From VRUE01 sp963807425 (GTDB lineage: Bacteria; Actinomycetota; Thermoleophilia; Solirubrobacterales; 70-9): a DNA stretch of 64,000 nucleotides. Every line of letters starts with the position of its first letter. The stretch's first letter is position 1. Positions 35,096 through 44,577 of this stretch are shown here, in pieces. Position numbers and translations under genes: made by a program. The DNA lies in the NCBI GenBank assembly GCA_963807425.1, contig CAWEBZ010000012.1, positions 124,001 through 188,000 on the forward strand, in the 5' to 3' direction. Under the pieces are notes generated by a model, which saw nothing but the letters and a program-made list of their open reading frames with translations, ran no database searches and was not told the origin of the DNA.

Positions 35096-36661
35096 ATGAG
35101 CGCTACCGCGGCCGCGCCGCCGGCCACCCCCATCCCTGAGCAGGTCGGGCACAAGGACGGCCTGCGCGAGAAGCACGCGCACGCCGGGGTCGCGATGGCA
35201 ATCGCGACGCTGGCGATGGGCGCGACGTCGGGAATCCAGGCACTGCTCTACCTCAGTGCCTTTGGCGTCGGCGCCCGCACCGACGGGTTTTTCGTCGCCT
35301 TCGCCCTCTACACGAGCTTCGGCGTCTTCAGCCAGAGCATCCGGGTCACCTCCGCGCCCCTGCTGGTCGGAGAGCGGCCGCGCCTGACCCCGGTCGAGTT
35401 CGGGATCGCCCTGATCTCGATCGCGATCCCGGTTGCGATCGCGACGATTCCGCTCGCCGGCCCCGTAGCCGCCCTGCTGGCCCCGGGACTCGGCGAGGCC
35501 GGGCGGGGAGTGACCGAATCCGCCCTGCCGGTCCTCGGCATCGCGATGATCCTCCAGCTCCTGGCAGCCGGCGGCGCGACGCTGCTCGCCGTGCGCGACC
35601 GCTTCGACCGCATCGCCCTCTCCTACATCGCCGGCGCAGTCTCCGGGCTCGGCGTCTACCTGGCCGTTGCGGGCAGCGCGGACGAGCTCTCGCTCGGCTG
35701 GTCGATGCTGGCGATGGCGGTGGTCACCTCCGCACTGATGATCGACGGCGTTCGCTCCAGCCGCGTCGATTCGGCAGCGGGGAGCCTGGCCGCCGCAATC
35801 CGTCCGCGGCGAATCGCTCGCTGCGCCTGGCTGGTACTCGGCAGCACGGCGATCTACCTCGCCTTCAACGGCCTCTACGTCATCACCCTCGCCTTCGCCA
35901 GCAAGTACGGCGCCGGCGGCGCGACGGTCCTCTCCTACGCTTACCTCTTCGCCAGCTACCTGGTCGCCGGCACCGGCTTTGCGCTGGGGATGTCGCGAAT
36001 CGCCGATATGCGCCGGGGCGCCCTCGCCGACTGGCGCGAGGTGATCGCCGACACCGTCCCGGCCGGCTTCCGCTACGCGATGTTGATCGTCGCCCCGGCG
36101 CTGGCGGCGCTGATCGCCGGTGGCGCGACGCTTATCGGCGAGGTCCTGCCCTCGAGCTTCGATCCCTCCCAGGTGACGCAGTTGAAGGTATTCGGCGCGC
36201 TGCTCTGCGCCTGGACGGTGGCGGCGCTGCTGGTGAACCTGCTGCTGCCGGCGCTGTTCGCGCTCGGCCGGGCAAAGATCGTCAATGCCCTGGCACCGCT
36301 CGTCGTCGTCCTGCACATCGCGGTCACGGCGCTGGCCGGGACGCTGTTCGGGGTGAACGGGGTCGTCGGCGCCTTCTTCGTCGTTCCGCTCGCCTTCGCC
36401 GTCGTCCTGCTGGTCGTCGGCGCGCGAAGCGCGAGCGTGCCGATCGCCCGCGAGCTCGCCCGCGACGGGTTGCAGTTCGCGTTCGCCGCGGCCGCCTGCT
36501 TCGGGATCGGCGCCGCGGTCGGCCATGCGGTCGCGTCGGGACTGGCCGCACCCCTGCTGACGATCGGTATCGGATCCCTTCTCTACGGTGCCCTCACGCC
36601 TTGGCTGGCGCCGCAGCAGGTACGGCTGCTCGTCGGCGCGGTTCGGCCCGCGTCGGCATGA
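35096..36661 (+). CDS. MurJ/MviN-like lipid-linked glycan flippase
   Basis: 521 residues, multi-pass inner-membrane protein with about fourteen hydrophobic helices. The opening pattern (ATSGIQALLYLSAFGVGARTDGFFVAFAL, shown only in part) matches MurJ/MviN, where the first two helices carry the conserved TDAF-like turn. Could flip lipid II or, given its neighbours, another undecaprenyl-linked glycan. ATG at 35096, divergent from the adenylation gene with a gap of about 95 bases. The stop overlaps the ATG of the next gene (ATGA). Because it heads a cassette with an ACP and acyltransferase, I favour a special glycan rather than the housekeeping lipid II role. Confidence 0.78.
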   Translation: MSATAAAPPATPIPEQVGHKDGLREKHAHAGVAMAIATLAMGATSGIQALLYLSAFGVGARTDGFFVAFALYTSFGVFSQSIRVTSAPLLVGERPRLTPVEFGIALISIAIPVAIATIPLAGPVAALLAPGLGEAGRGVTESALPVLGIAMILQLLAAGGATLLAVRDRFDRIALSYIAGAVSGLGVYLAVAGSADELSLGWSMLAMAVVTSALMIDGVRSSRVDSAAGSLAAAIRPRRIARCAWLVLGSTAIYLAFNGLYVITLAFASKYGAGGATVLSYAYLFASYLVAGTGFALGMSRIADMRRGALADWREVIADTVPAGFRYAMLIVAPALAALIAGGATLIGEVLPSSFDPSQVTQLKVFGALLCAWTVAALLVNLLLPALFALGRAKIVNALAPLVVVLHIAVTALAGTLFGVNGVVGAFFVVPLAFAVVLLVVGARSASVPIARELARDGLQFAFAAAACFGIGAAVGHAVASGLAAPLLTIGIGSLLYGALTPWLAPQQVRLLVGAVRPASA

Positions 36662-38508
36662 ACGTTGCTGTTCGCACTCCGGCGGCCCCTCAGACCTGGA
36701 CCGCAAAGAGCGCCTCGAAGGCGCGGCGCCTGGTCGAGAACGCCGACGCACGGGCGCTCGCCGGCCTCGCCCTGATCTTCGCCCTGCTGGCGGCGCTGAG
36801 CTGGCGCAAGTGGGGCATCCCCTCGGTCGACGCCGGGCACGAGCTGACCGTCGCCGCCTCGATCGCCGAAGGCGGCGAGCCCTACCGCGACATTCGCTAC
36901 TTCTACGGCCCCGCGGGGGTCTACTCGCTCGGCACCGCGTTCGCGATCTTCGGCACAGGATTCACCACCGCGTTCGCCTTCGGCCTGGTCCAGGCGGCCG
37001 CGATCCTCGGCGCCTTTTACGCGCTCTCCCGCCAACTGCTCCGGGTCGTGCCGGCGTTCATCGCCACCGCGATGGTTGCCGCGATCGGCTTCTCCGGCAC
37101 CGCCTTCAACTTCGTTCTCCCTCACACCAACTCGGCCACCTTCGGCATCCTCTTCATGCTGCTGATGCTGCTCGGCCTCTCGCGCGAGCGCCTGATCCCC
37201 GCCGGTCTGGCCGCAGGCGTCGTCTGCCTGACGCGGCCCGAGTTCGCGGCGGTCGCGGCGCTCGCCGGCGCAGCGTTCCTGGTCGGCTGGGCGCGACAGC
37301 ACGGCATCCGCTCAGCGGCACTGTGGGCGCTGCCACGACTGGCCCTGCCCGCGCTCCTGGTCGCCGGGCCTGTCTTCGCGATCCTCGCCCGCGACGCCGG
37401 GGCCAGCACGCTCTTCACCGAGAACCTCTGGCCGGTCGATTTCCTCCGCATCGCCGGCTTCGACTCGCAGAGCGCATGGGCACCGCTCGACCTCGAAAGC
37501 GCGGTCGCGACGACTGCCCGAGCAGGCGTCTACTGCGCCATCCTCGCCGCCGTCGTTGCCACCGCCGTCCTGGTCTCGCGTGCGCGCGACACCGGTGACC
37601 GCATCCGCGCCCTCTGGCCACTGGCAGCCGCAGCGGGCGGCCTTCTCTTCCTCGACGTCGCCTGGTCCGCGCTCGGCATCGCCGAGTCCAGCCGCTCCGC
37701 CGTCACCTACGAGGCGAAACACCTGCTGCTCGGCATGAGCTGGCTCCCCGCGCTCGGCTTCGCCGCCTGCGCCGTGGTCGCCGTTCGCCTCCTGAGGGGG
37801 GACTCGCCGCCGATCTCCAGCTCCTGGGGGTTCGATCTGGCGCTGGTCGCCGCCGCGGCGGCGCTAGGTGCCAGGGCCTATGACGCCTTCACCGCGGAGG
37901 CCTCCTACGCCCCCTACTACGCGGGGTTGTTGGTCCTCCTCCTAGCCGTCCTGCACGACCGCGTCGGCCAACGCTGGCCGCAGGCGCGCGCGGCCTCGTA
38001 CGGCATGCTCGCCGTCGTCGCCATCGGCCTCGCCGCCTACGCTCAGGTCGGTCTCTACCCGGATGACAGCGCCGAGGTCCACACACCGCGCGGCACCTAC
38101 GTCACCACCCCGGCCTCGGCTCCGGCCCTCCAGGGAGCGGTTGACTTCGTCGACACCCACACCGCGCCGGGTGAGCCGATCCTCGCCCTGCCAGCCGACG
38201 CAGGCATCCACTTCATGACCGGCCACCCGCCGGCGCTCTACGACGTGATGTTCCTGCCCGGGCTGCTCGACTCGCGCGACGACCAACGGGCCGCTCTGCG
38301 CAGGCTCGAGCAAGAAGGGGTGCGCTACGCGGTGGTCAGCAAGCGCCGTTTCGACGGCTACGGCTTCGAACGCTTCGGCGACGACTACAACCGGCTGCTT
38401 GCCAGCCGGGTCTTCGCCGGCGGTCCCGTCGCCACCTTCGGGGAGGGACCGCGGCTCGGCGGCACCAATCCGGCCACCTCTTTCTCCGTCTACCGTATTC
38501 GCTTCTAG
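36658..38508 (+). CDS. Membrane glycosyltransferase-like protein (GT39/GT87/ArnT type)
   Basis: 616 residues with about ten to twelve membrane helices and a soluble C-terminal segment (about 490-616). The first extracytoplasmic loop carries DAGHELTVAASI...GEPYRDIRYFYGPAG, with the acidic residue and the YRD..Y pattern seen in polyprenyl-phosphate-sugar-using mannosyl or arabinosyl transferases (GT-C fold). It would transfer a sugar outside the membrane. The ATG at 36658 overlaps the flippase stop; the frame is open from 36601. The ACP gene follows with no gap. Family assignment is by topology and loop motif only. Confidence 0.65.
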   Translation: MNVAVRTPAAPQTWTAKSASKARRLVENADARALAGLALIFALLAALSWRKWGIPSVDAGHELTVAASIAEGGEPYRDIRYFYGPAGVYSLGTAFAIFGTGFTTAFAFGLVQAAAILGAFYALSRQLLRVVPAFIATAMVAAIGFSGTAFNFVLPHTNSATFGILFMLLMLLGLSRERLIPAGLAAGVVCLTRPEFAAVAALAGAAFLVGWARQHGIRSAALWALPRLALPALLVAGPVFAILARDAGASTLFTENLWPVDFLRIAGFDSQSAWAPLDLESAVATTARAGVYCAILAAVVATAVLVSRARDTGDRIRALWPLAAAAGGLLFLDVAWSALGIAESSRSAVTYEAKHLLLGMSWLPALGFAACAVVAVRLLRGDSPPISSSWGFDLALVAAAAALGARAYDAFTAEASYAPYYAGLLVLLLAVLHDRVGQRWPQARAASYGMLAVVAIGLAAYAQVGLYPDDSAEVHTPRGTYVTTPASAPALQGAVDFVDTHTAPGEPILALPADAGIHFMTGHPPALYDVMFLPGLLDSRDDQRAALRRLEQEGVRYAVVSKRRFDGYGFERFGDDYNRLLASRVFAGGPVATFGEGPRLGGTNPATSFSVYRIRF

Positions 38509-38790
38509 GTGGCCGAGCTCGCTGAAATCCGGGGCATGATCCTCGATGCCTGCGCCCCCGCGCTCGCCGGCATCGGCATCGCGCCCGAGGATGCGCCGGG
38601 CGACCTCGACCTGCGCGAGAGCGGCCTGGTCGACTCACTGGGCTTCGTCGAGCTGATCGTCGACCTCGAGGACAAGCTCGGCATCGAGATCGACCTCGAG
38701 GATCTCGACCCCGAGCAGATCACGATCCTCGATCCGCTGGCCACCTACATCGCCGAGCAGACCAGGGCGCGGGCAGGAGAGCCTGGATGA
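38509..38790 (+). CDS. Acyl carrier protein (phosphopantetheine carrier)
   Basis: 93 residues, acidic, four-helix carrier protein. The phosphopantetheine serine is S43 in GLVDSLGFVEL, with the following acidic recognition helix (DLEDKLGIEIDLEDLD) as in DltC-type and NRPS-type carriers. GTG start directly after the membrane transferase stop; the stop overlaps the LbH acyltransferase start. No fatty-acid synthase genes are nearby, so a dedicated role with the stand-alone adenylation enzyme is likely: it would be charged with an amino or hydroxy acid and serve as donor to an acyltransferase. Confidence 0.88.
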   Translation: MAELAEIRGMILDACAPALAGIGIAPEDAPGDLDLRESGLVDSLGFVELIVDLEDKLGIEIDLEDLDPEQITILDPLATYIAEQTRARAGEPG

Positions 38791-39287
38791 GGTATGAGTC
38801 GACACTGGCGGGAGCACGTCGGCGGCTGCTCGCCCTGATCGCCCTCTACGGACCCGGCGCGGAGACGACGCGGGTGCGGCTGCACCGCCTGCGCGGGGTG
38901 AAGATCGGCAGCGGCTGCTTCATCGGCACCGACGTGATCATCGAGACTGCCTTCCCCCACCTGGTCGAGATCGGCAACCGCGTCGACCTCAGCATGCGGA
39001 CGACGATCGTCGCCCACCAGCAGGGTGAGGTCGCCGACGAGGGCAAGCCCTCGGTGCGGATCGAAGACGACGTCTTCATCGGGCCGGGGTCGATCCTGCT
39101 GCCCCATGTGACCGTGGGACAGGGCGCCGTGGTCACGGCCGGCAGCGTCGTCACCACCTCGGTGCCGGCGCTGACGATGGTGCGCGGCAACCCGGCCGAG
39201 CCGGTTGCCCGCTGCGCTGTCCCGCTCGGGCGCAGCACGCCGCTGCGCGAGTTCTACCGCGGACTTCGCCCGATACGCGACAAGTGA
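38787..39287 (+). CDS. Left-handed beta-helix acyltransferase (WbbJ/LacA-like)
   Basis: 166 residues of hexapeptide repeats with the His-containing loop TTIVAHQ (about 71-77), the block VRIEDDVFIGPGSILLPHVTVG, and the closing MVRGNPAEPVA motif of the maltose/xenobiotic O-acetyltransferase branch. Such enzymes usually use acetyl-CoA, but some take acyl groups from carrier proteins. Overlap with the ACP gene (ATGA) and with the following deacetylase-like gene (GTGA) makes translational coupling very likely. It is the best candidate for the step that moves the carrier-bound group to a sugar. Confidence 0.82.
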   Translation: MRYESTLAGARRRLLALIALYGPGAETTRVRLHRLRGVKIGSGCFIGTDVIIETAFPHLVEIGNRVDLSMRTTIVAHQQGEVADEGKPSVRIEDDVFIGPGSILLPHVTVGQGAVVTAGSVVTTSVPALTMVRGNPAEPVARCAVPLGRSTPLREFYRGLRPIRDK

Positions 39288-40909
39288 CCTCGCCGCCCGC
39301 CCCGCTCAGCGTCGGTGTCGTTCCGCGTGCCGGCTACGAGCGCAGGCGGCGGCTGTTCGCTGCTCTCGAAGCCGCGTTCCCGGTTTGCTTCGAGGGCCGC
39401 GAGCCCAATCAGGAGCGCGACCTCGACGCGTTGGTCAAGCTAGACGGCGGTCGGCCAGCAGAAGCCGGGGCGAGCGGCCTGCCGCTGCTCTCCCTGCTGA
39501 TCGAAGAGTCAGGGGCAGCCCGGGCGCCGGTCGACAACGAGCTGAGCGAGGCGCCAGAGATTGACCGTAGGCTGCGAAAGGCAACCCTTCCCGATTCCCA
39601 CCTCGGCACTGTCCTGCAAGCTGGCGCCAGCTTGGAGCCAAGCGAACGGGCCACCGTCCTCGCCGCCAGCGGCGGCCAGCCGACTTGGATCCGTGCCGGC
39701 GGCGCGGAGAGCGCCTTGCTGGCCCCAGCCGAGCTGGGCCCTGACGAGGCGCTGCGCGAACGGCTCTGCAGGGAGCGCAGCGCCGCGCTGCTGCCGCTGG
39801 TGCACTTTCTCCGCGAGCTGACGGCCGCGACCCGCTGGCAGCCGCCCGCAGCGCGGGCCAGCGTGATCTTCGACGACCCCAACCTGCACTGGCCCTCCTA
39901 CGGCTTCGTCAGGCTGCGCGAGCTGGCGGCGCACACCGTCGCCCACCGATATCACGTCGCCCTGGCGATGATCCCGCTCGACGCCTGGTTCGCCCGGCCG
40001 GCCGCGGTTCGCGCCCTCGAGCAGAGTCAAGGGGGCATCTCCCTGCTCGTCCACGGCAACGACCACAACGGCGGCGAGCTGGGCAGACTGGCCACCGAGT
40101 CAGAGGGGGTCGCCCTGGCAGCCCAGGCGCTGCGCCGCGTTGACGCCTTCGAGCGGCGAACCGGGTTGCCTGTCGATCGGGTGATGGTGCCACCCCACGA
40201 GAGGTGCTCGGAGGCAACCGTGCACGGCCTGCGGCGCTGCGGCTTCGAGGCGATCTCAATGACCCAGCCGTTTCCTTGGCTGGCGCAGCCTCCCCGCTCA
40301 TGGCTGGCCCGGCCCGCGGAAGCCGATGCGCTGGTCGGCTGGCGTCCCGCCGACTTCGCCTGTGGGATGCCGGTGCTCCTGCGCCACCCCCTATCAGGGC
40401 GTGATGCATCCGAGCTGGTGCTGCGCTCGTTCCTCGACCAGCCGCTGATTCTCTATGGCCACCACGACGACCTGCTGGAGGGGCTCGGCGTCCTCGAGCA
40501 GGCCGTGGAGGAGGTCGACCGGCTGCGCGAGACGAGCTGGAGCCGGCTCAGCGAGATCGCCGCCGGCAGCTTCGAGACCCGCCTCGAGGGCCCGGAGCTA
40601 GCGGTCCGCCTGCTGACCAGGAGGGCAAGGATCGCGATCCCGCCCGGGGCCGAGCAGATCGTCATCGAGCCACCCACTGCGCTTGCCGAAGCACCGCCCG
40701 GACAGTTGAGGATCGACGGGCAGCCGGCACGGCTCGGGGAGCCGACCAGGGTCGACCCGGGCACGACGGTCGAAGTGGAGCTGCCGGCCGGGGACAGGGT
40801 CGACGTCAGCGCCGTCCCGTCGCCGCCCAGGCGTCCGCTGGCGATTGCGCGCAGGGTCGCCGGCGAGAGCAGAGACCGCCTGCTGCCGCTGGTCTCCAGG
40901 GTCCGCTAG
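39284..40909 (+). CDS. NodB/DUF2334-like polysaccharide deacetylase-fold protein
   Basis: 541 residues, GTG start overlapping the acyltransferase stop. The N-terminal part (1-180) is unrecognised. A central region (about 185-420) has the deacetylase barrel outline: VIFDDPNLHW (acidic metal or base residues), LLVHGNDHNGGEL and VMVPPHERCS, with His and Asp placed as in NodB-like or DUF2334 enzymes. The C-terminal 100 residues look like a small beta domain. No signal peptide, so it is probably cytoplasmic. It could remove N-acetyl groups to expose the amine that is then acylated by the cassette. This is inference; metal ligands are not proven. Confidence 0.6.
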   Translation: MTSPPAPLSVGVVPRAGYERRRRLFAALEAAFPVCFEGREPNQERDLDALVKLDGGRPAEAGASGLPLLSLLIEESGAARAPVDNELSEAPEIDRRLRKATLPDSHLGTVLQAGASLEPSERATVLAASGGQPTWIRAGGAESALLAPAELGPDEALRERLCRERSAALLPLVHFLRELTAATRWQPPAARASVIFDDPNLHWPSYGFVRLRELAAHTVAHRYHVALAMIPLDAWFARPAAVRALEQSQGGISLLVHGNDHNGGELGRLATESEGVALAAQALRRVDAFERRTGLPVDRVMVPPHERCSEATVHGLRRCGFEAISMTQPFPWLAQPPRSWLARPAEADALVGWRPADFACGMPVLLRHPLSGRDASELVLRSFLDQPLILYGHHDDLLEGLGVLEQAVEEVDRLRETSWSRLSEIAAGSFETRLEGPELAVRLLTRRARIAIPPGAEQIVIEPPTALAEAPPGQLRIDGQPARLGEPTRVDPGTTVEVELPAGDRVDVSAVPSPPRRPLAIARRVAGESRDRLLPLVSRVR

Positions 40910-41895
40910 AGCGGCGCTTCGAGCCGCACGGGAGAGGTCGCGTCTTCGACCACCAGCTGCGCCTCGCCGCTGCCATCGGCGGGAACGGTGTAGACGTTCT
41001 CGCCGTCGGAGTAGACCAGGGTGTCGTCGTCGAGCCACTCGGCCTGATCGTCGATCGAGCGCGTCTCGGCGACCCCGTGGTCCTCGAGCGTAGCCAGGTC
41101 GAGCACTCGCAACCGCCAGCGGGTCTGGTCGCCGATCCGGCTCTTGAAGGCGATCCGGCGGCCGTCCGGCGAGAGCGACGGACACTCGACCCCGTCGCGC
41201 AGCACCCGCAGCGAGCGGTCGCGGACGCTGCCCTCGACCAGGTAGTGGTCCTCGCCTGTGCCCAGGGTCGCGTAGAAGCGGTTCGAGTCCTCGGCGAACG
41301 TGATCCCCCAGAAGTTGAAGTCGACCGCGTCGAAGGGCCGGCCTTCCTTGCTGACGCTGTACTGCTCGAGCTGGCCCAGCGACTCGCCGCTCTGCATGTC
41401 GATGACCGTCGTCGTCGTCGAGAAGCCGCCGCTCGAGCCGAGGTAGGCGTGACCGGCCACGAAGACGGTCATCGCCCCATAGCGCCCGTCGCCGGAGACG
41501 CGGGCTCGCGACGGCAGGCCGGTGAGACGGATCGTGTGCTCGGGGCGCAGCCGGGAGTCGAACGTCGTCGCGACGTAGTCGACGCCGGACTCGGCGACGC
41601 CCATGCAGATTCCACGTCCGGCAGCGAAATAGACCCGCTCGCAGGCGAGCTCGCCGCCGGCTCGCCGCTGCACATCGCCTCCGTCGACGACGAAGACGCG
41701 GCCGTTGAGTCGTGGATCGCTGGGATCGACCGCCCGCACCATCAGCTCGGTGCCGGCCGGGACCTCGCCAGCACGCGGGCGGGCGTCGGTGGTCGTACTG
41801 CTCGGACTGAGCGCAGCGACGACGACGTACGCGCCTCCGGCGACGACGCAGAGCGCGACGATCGCGGCGAGGATCTTCTTGCGACCGCTATCCAT
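40906..41895 (-). CDS. Membrane-anchored TolB/WD40-like beta-propeller protein
   Basis: 329 residues. One N-terminal hydrophobic helix (about 8-30) and a Ser/Thr linker lead to an extracytoplasmic domain of repeated blade-like segments, including LSPDGRRIAFKSR (about 240) and YSDGENVYTVPADGSGE, the typical TolB/PD40 signature. Likely a protein- or glycan-interaction scaffold on the outer face of the membrane. ATG at 41895 overlaps the end of the MFS gene by eight bases, and its stop overlaps the convergent deacetylase-like gene. Function unknown. Confidence 0.65.
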   Translation of the reverse strand: MDSGRKKILAAIVALCVVAGGAYVVVAALSPSSTTTDARPRAGEVPAGTELMVRAVDPSDPRLNGRVFVVDGGDVQRRAGGELACERVYFAAGRGICMGVAESGVDYVATTFDSRLRPEHTIRLTGLPSRARVSGDGRYGAMTVFVAGHAYLGSSGGFSTTTTVIDMQSGESLGQLEQYSVSKEGRPFDAVDFNFWGITFAEDSNRFYATLGTGEDHYLVEGSVRDRSLRVLRDGVECPSLSPDGRRIAFKSRIGDQTRWRLRVLDLATLEDHGVAETRSIDDQAEWLDDDTLVYSDGENVYTVPADGSGEAQLVVEDATSPVRLEAPL

Positions 41896-43153
41896 GCGCT
41901 GGGGATGGGGCCCGCTGAGCCCGAAGCAGCAGCGGTGCCGCGAAGGCTATCGCCAGCAGCAGCCCCGCGCCGAAGATCAGAACCGCGTTCTGCAGGCCGA
42001 TCGTGAACCAGAGCGCGCCAAAGGCAAGCGAGGAGAGCAGGCGTCCAATGCTGACCACGGTGATCAGCATCCCGATCCCGCTTGCCTGCAGCTTCTCAGG
42101 AAGCACCGCTCCAGCGAGCGCGGTCATCACACCTTCGGTCGCGGCAAAATAGCCCCCGAGGGCGATCAGACAGAGGATCAGCATCCCGTAGCCGAGCGAG
42201 TTCATCAGCAGGGCACCGTAGGCGATGAAGAGCAGAGCGTGGCCGGCGAGCAGCACCGGGACCTTCCCGAACCGGTCGGCGATTTGCCCGAACGGGATCG
42301 CCAGCGCCATGAACGCCACGGCCGTGACTACGAAGAGGAGCGGGAAGATGGCGGGCTCGAAGTCGACCTTGCGCTGCAACCCGACGTAGATCAGTGCGTC
42401 GGAGACGCTTGCCACCGAGAGGACCCCCGCGGCGAGGAGCAGCAGTCCAAATCGCGGATCCCGGATCAGCCCGGCCGCTGCTCGAAGCGACGGCGCGGCG
42501 CCGTCACGCGGGGCTCGCTGCGGCTTGCCCTGCACGGTCAGCACCAGGACCGCGAGGCCGAGCAGGGCGAACAGCGTGCTGACGACGAAGACCGCATCGA
42601 AGCGGGCCGGAGCCACGAGCAGGACCGCGAAGGCGATCAGTGGGCCCAGCATGGCGCCGGCGCTGTCCATCGCCCGGTGTACGCCGAAGGCGGTGGCGAG
42701 GCCGGCCTTGGTGCTCGAAAGCGAGATCAGCGCGTCACGGGGAGCGGTGCGAATTCCCTTGCCGACGCGGTCGACCGCGACGATCGCCCCGATCCCACCG
42801 ATCGTGTTGCCAGCCGTGACCAGCGCCACCTTGCCCAACGCGGAGAGCGCGTAGCCGCTGGTCGCCACCTCCTTGTGCCGGCGCCAGCGATCGGAGGCAA
42901 AGCCACTGGCGACCTGGACCAAGGCCGCGGCGCCGCGGTAGGTGCCGTCGATCGCGCCGAGCGCCAGCGGCGACGCGCCGAGCGAGAAGACCAGGTAAAG
43001 CGGCAGGATCGTCGCCACCATCTCCGACGAGACGTCGGTGAGCAGACTGACCATGCCGAGCATGACGACGTTGCGCGGCACCCGCAGGCGAGCCGGGCGG
43101 CGCGCCCAGAGACGGGGCTTCAGCAGGGCTTTGGAGGCTTCGACCTGGTACAT
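41888..43153 (-). CDS. Major facilitator superfamily transporter
   Basis: 421 residues, about twelve membrane helices in two halves, with the MFS loop motif between helices 2 and 3 (GFASDRWRRHKE) and a second copy after helix 8 (GQIADRFGK). The block DRVGKGIRTAPRDALIS is typical of an actinobacterial/cyanobacterial MFS subgroup of unknown substrate. ATG at 43153, 41 bases from the FAD enzyme gene and probably co-transcribed with it. Could export a small molecule or sugar; nothing in the sequence fixes the substrate. Confidence 0.82.
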   Translation of the reverse strand: MYQVEASKALLKPRLWARRPARLRVPRNVVMLGMVSLLTDVSSEMVATILPLYLVFSLGASPLALGAIDGTYRGAAALVQVASGFASDRWRRHKEVATSGYALSALGKVALVTAGNTIGGIGAIVAVDRVGKGIRTAPRDALISLSSTKAGLATAFGVHRAMDSAGAMLGPLIAFAVLLVAPARFDAVFVVSTLFALLGLAVLVLTVQGKPQRAPRDGAAPSLRAAAGLIRDPRFGLLLLAAGVLSVASVSDALIYVGLQRKVDFEPAIFPLLFVVTAVAFMALAIPFGQIADRFGKVPVLLAGHALLFIAYGALLMNSLGYGMLILCLIALGGYFAATEGVMTALAGAVLPEKLQASGIGMLITVVSIGRLLSSLAFGALWFTIGLQNAVLIFGAGLLLAIAFAAPLLLRAQRAPSPAHG

Positions 43154-43194
43154 GGCTTAATCCGGTCAGGCGAGCCGGCCTATGCGTTTCGCCC

Positions 43195-44577
43195 TCAGCT
43201 AGGAAACGATCCGACTAGTCCTTTTCTCGCACTATCGGCCACGTTTTCTTGACCCAGGCCAAGCCGCTCGGCGACTTCGCCAGCAACCTGCTCCGCAAAG
43301 CCCATCACCGAGTCGCCGTTGAGCAGGTAGGGATAGATCTGGGCGTTGGAGGCGAGCGCGAGGCCCTCCACCCCGGGCCAGATCGGCGCTACTCGAGGCT
43401 CTCCCTCGGGGCGCAGCGTATGCACGGGCTCGACCAGCTTGGCGCGCTGTACGGTCCAATCGACGACGTCGTCGCGGCTGAAACCAGGCGAGAGCCGGGC
43501 CAGGTAGTCGGTGAAACGCCGGTACACGGATTCGTCGTCCTCGCTCTGCTCGGGCGCGGTTGGATCGCAGTACTTGGGTATGTAGACCAGGTGCAGGCCG
43601 TCGGTGTGCTCGGTCCCGAGCACCTGGGTGGTCTCGACCGCGCTGGTGATCGGCGTCTTCTCGGTGATGTTGGTCGCGTAGTAGGGCAGCAGAGAGCGCG
43701 GCACCTTGATGATCACGCAGACGACACCGAGCCAGCGCTCGGGATACGGCTCGAGCAGGCTCTGGTGGCGCTCCGGCAGCAGGAAGCGAAGGGCAGGCGG
43801 CTGCAGGGTCGGGATCGTCAGGTCGAAGTCGAGGATCTCGCCCTCGAGCTCGACCCCAGTGACGGAGCCGTCCTCGCTCGTGACGAGGCCACTGACGGGG
43901 GCATCGGTGCGGGTCTCCACACCCAGCCCCCAGGCTCTCTCGACCATCGCGTCGATCAGCCGCTGGTGGCCCCCGACGATGTGCCCCATTTCCTCGCCGC
44001 CGCTGCCGCCACTCGCGCGAGCTCCGGACATGCGCCTGGTCCGCGCCCAGAGGTAAGTCGCCGGCAGGCCTGAAGGATCGCCGTCGAAGCGCGAGTCAAG
44101 CAGCGGCTTCCAGATCCGCTCATACACCTGCCGGCCGCAGTGGCGGCGCAGCCAGGTCTCGAGCGGGATCTGCTCGAGAGCCTCGTAGGAGCTGCGTAGC
44201 TGGCACTGGGCGACGAACCAGCCCAGCCGCAGGCGTGCCGGTGGGCTCAGCGGAGAGAACCGCAAGAGGTCGCCGATGCCGTTGAAGTCATGCATCTCGC
44301 CGTTGGCGAAGAAGCCCGCGCCAACCGGTTTGAAGCGCAGCGCGTCGCCGAGCCCGACCTCCTCTGCCATCGCGATCATCCGCTGGTCAGCGGGCGTGAT
44401 CACGTGGTAAAAGCGGTCGACCTCGTGGCCGCCGAAGTCCATCGTTCCGGCCAGGCCACCGAGGCTGGGGCCGCGCTCGAGCACGGTCACCTTTGCCCCA
44501 GCCTGGGCCAGGCGCAGGGCGAGCGAGGTGCCGAGAACACCGCCGCCGACGATCCCGACGCGGGGCGAAGAGCTCAT
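43195..44577 (-). CDS. FAD-dependent amine-oxidase-like oxidoreductase
   Basis: 460 residues. The N-terminal dinucleotide-binding motif is GIVGGGVLGTSLALRLA then a VLERG acidic strand end (about 7-38), followed by a substrate domain and a C-terminal FAD-closing segment (PIWPGVEGLALASNAQIYPY). It belongs to the NAD(P)-binding/protoporphyrinogen-oxidase-like group found in many surface-sugar loci, often beside GT2 genes, as here. The reaction is not known; a UDP-sugar oxidase/desaturase or a polyprenol-linked sugar oxidase is possible. ATG at 44577 overlaps the GT2 stop (ATGA), so it lies in the operon running from wecB. Confidence 0.75.
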   Translation of the reverse strand: MSSSPRVGIVGGGVLGTSLALRLAQAGAKVTVLERGPSLGGLAGTMDFGGHEVDRFYHVITPADQRMIAMAEEVGLGDALRFKPVGAGFFANGEMHDFNGIGDLLRFSPLSPPARLRLGWFVAQCQLRSSYEALEQIPLETWLRRHCGRQVYERIWKPLLDSRFDGDPSGLPATYLWARTRRMSGARASGGSGGEEMGHIVGGHQRLIDAMVERAWGLGVETRTDAPVSGLVTSEDGSVTGVELEGEILDFDLTIPTLQPPALRFLLPERHQSLLEPYPERWLGVVCVIIKVPRSLLPYYATNITEKTPITSAVETTQVLGTEHTDGLHLVYIPKYCDPTAPEQSEDDESVYRRFTDYLARLSPGFSRDDVVDWTVQRAKLVEPVHTLRPEGEPRVAPIWPGVEGLALASNAQIYPYLLNGDSVMGFAEQVAGEVAERLGLGQENVADSARKGLVGSFPS

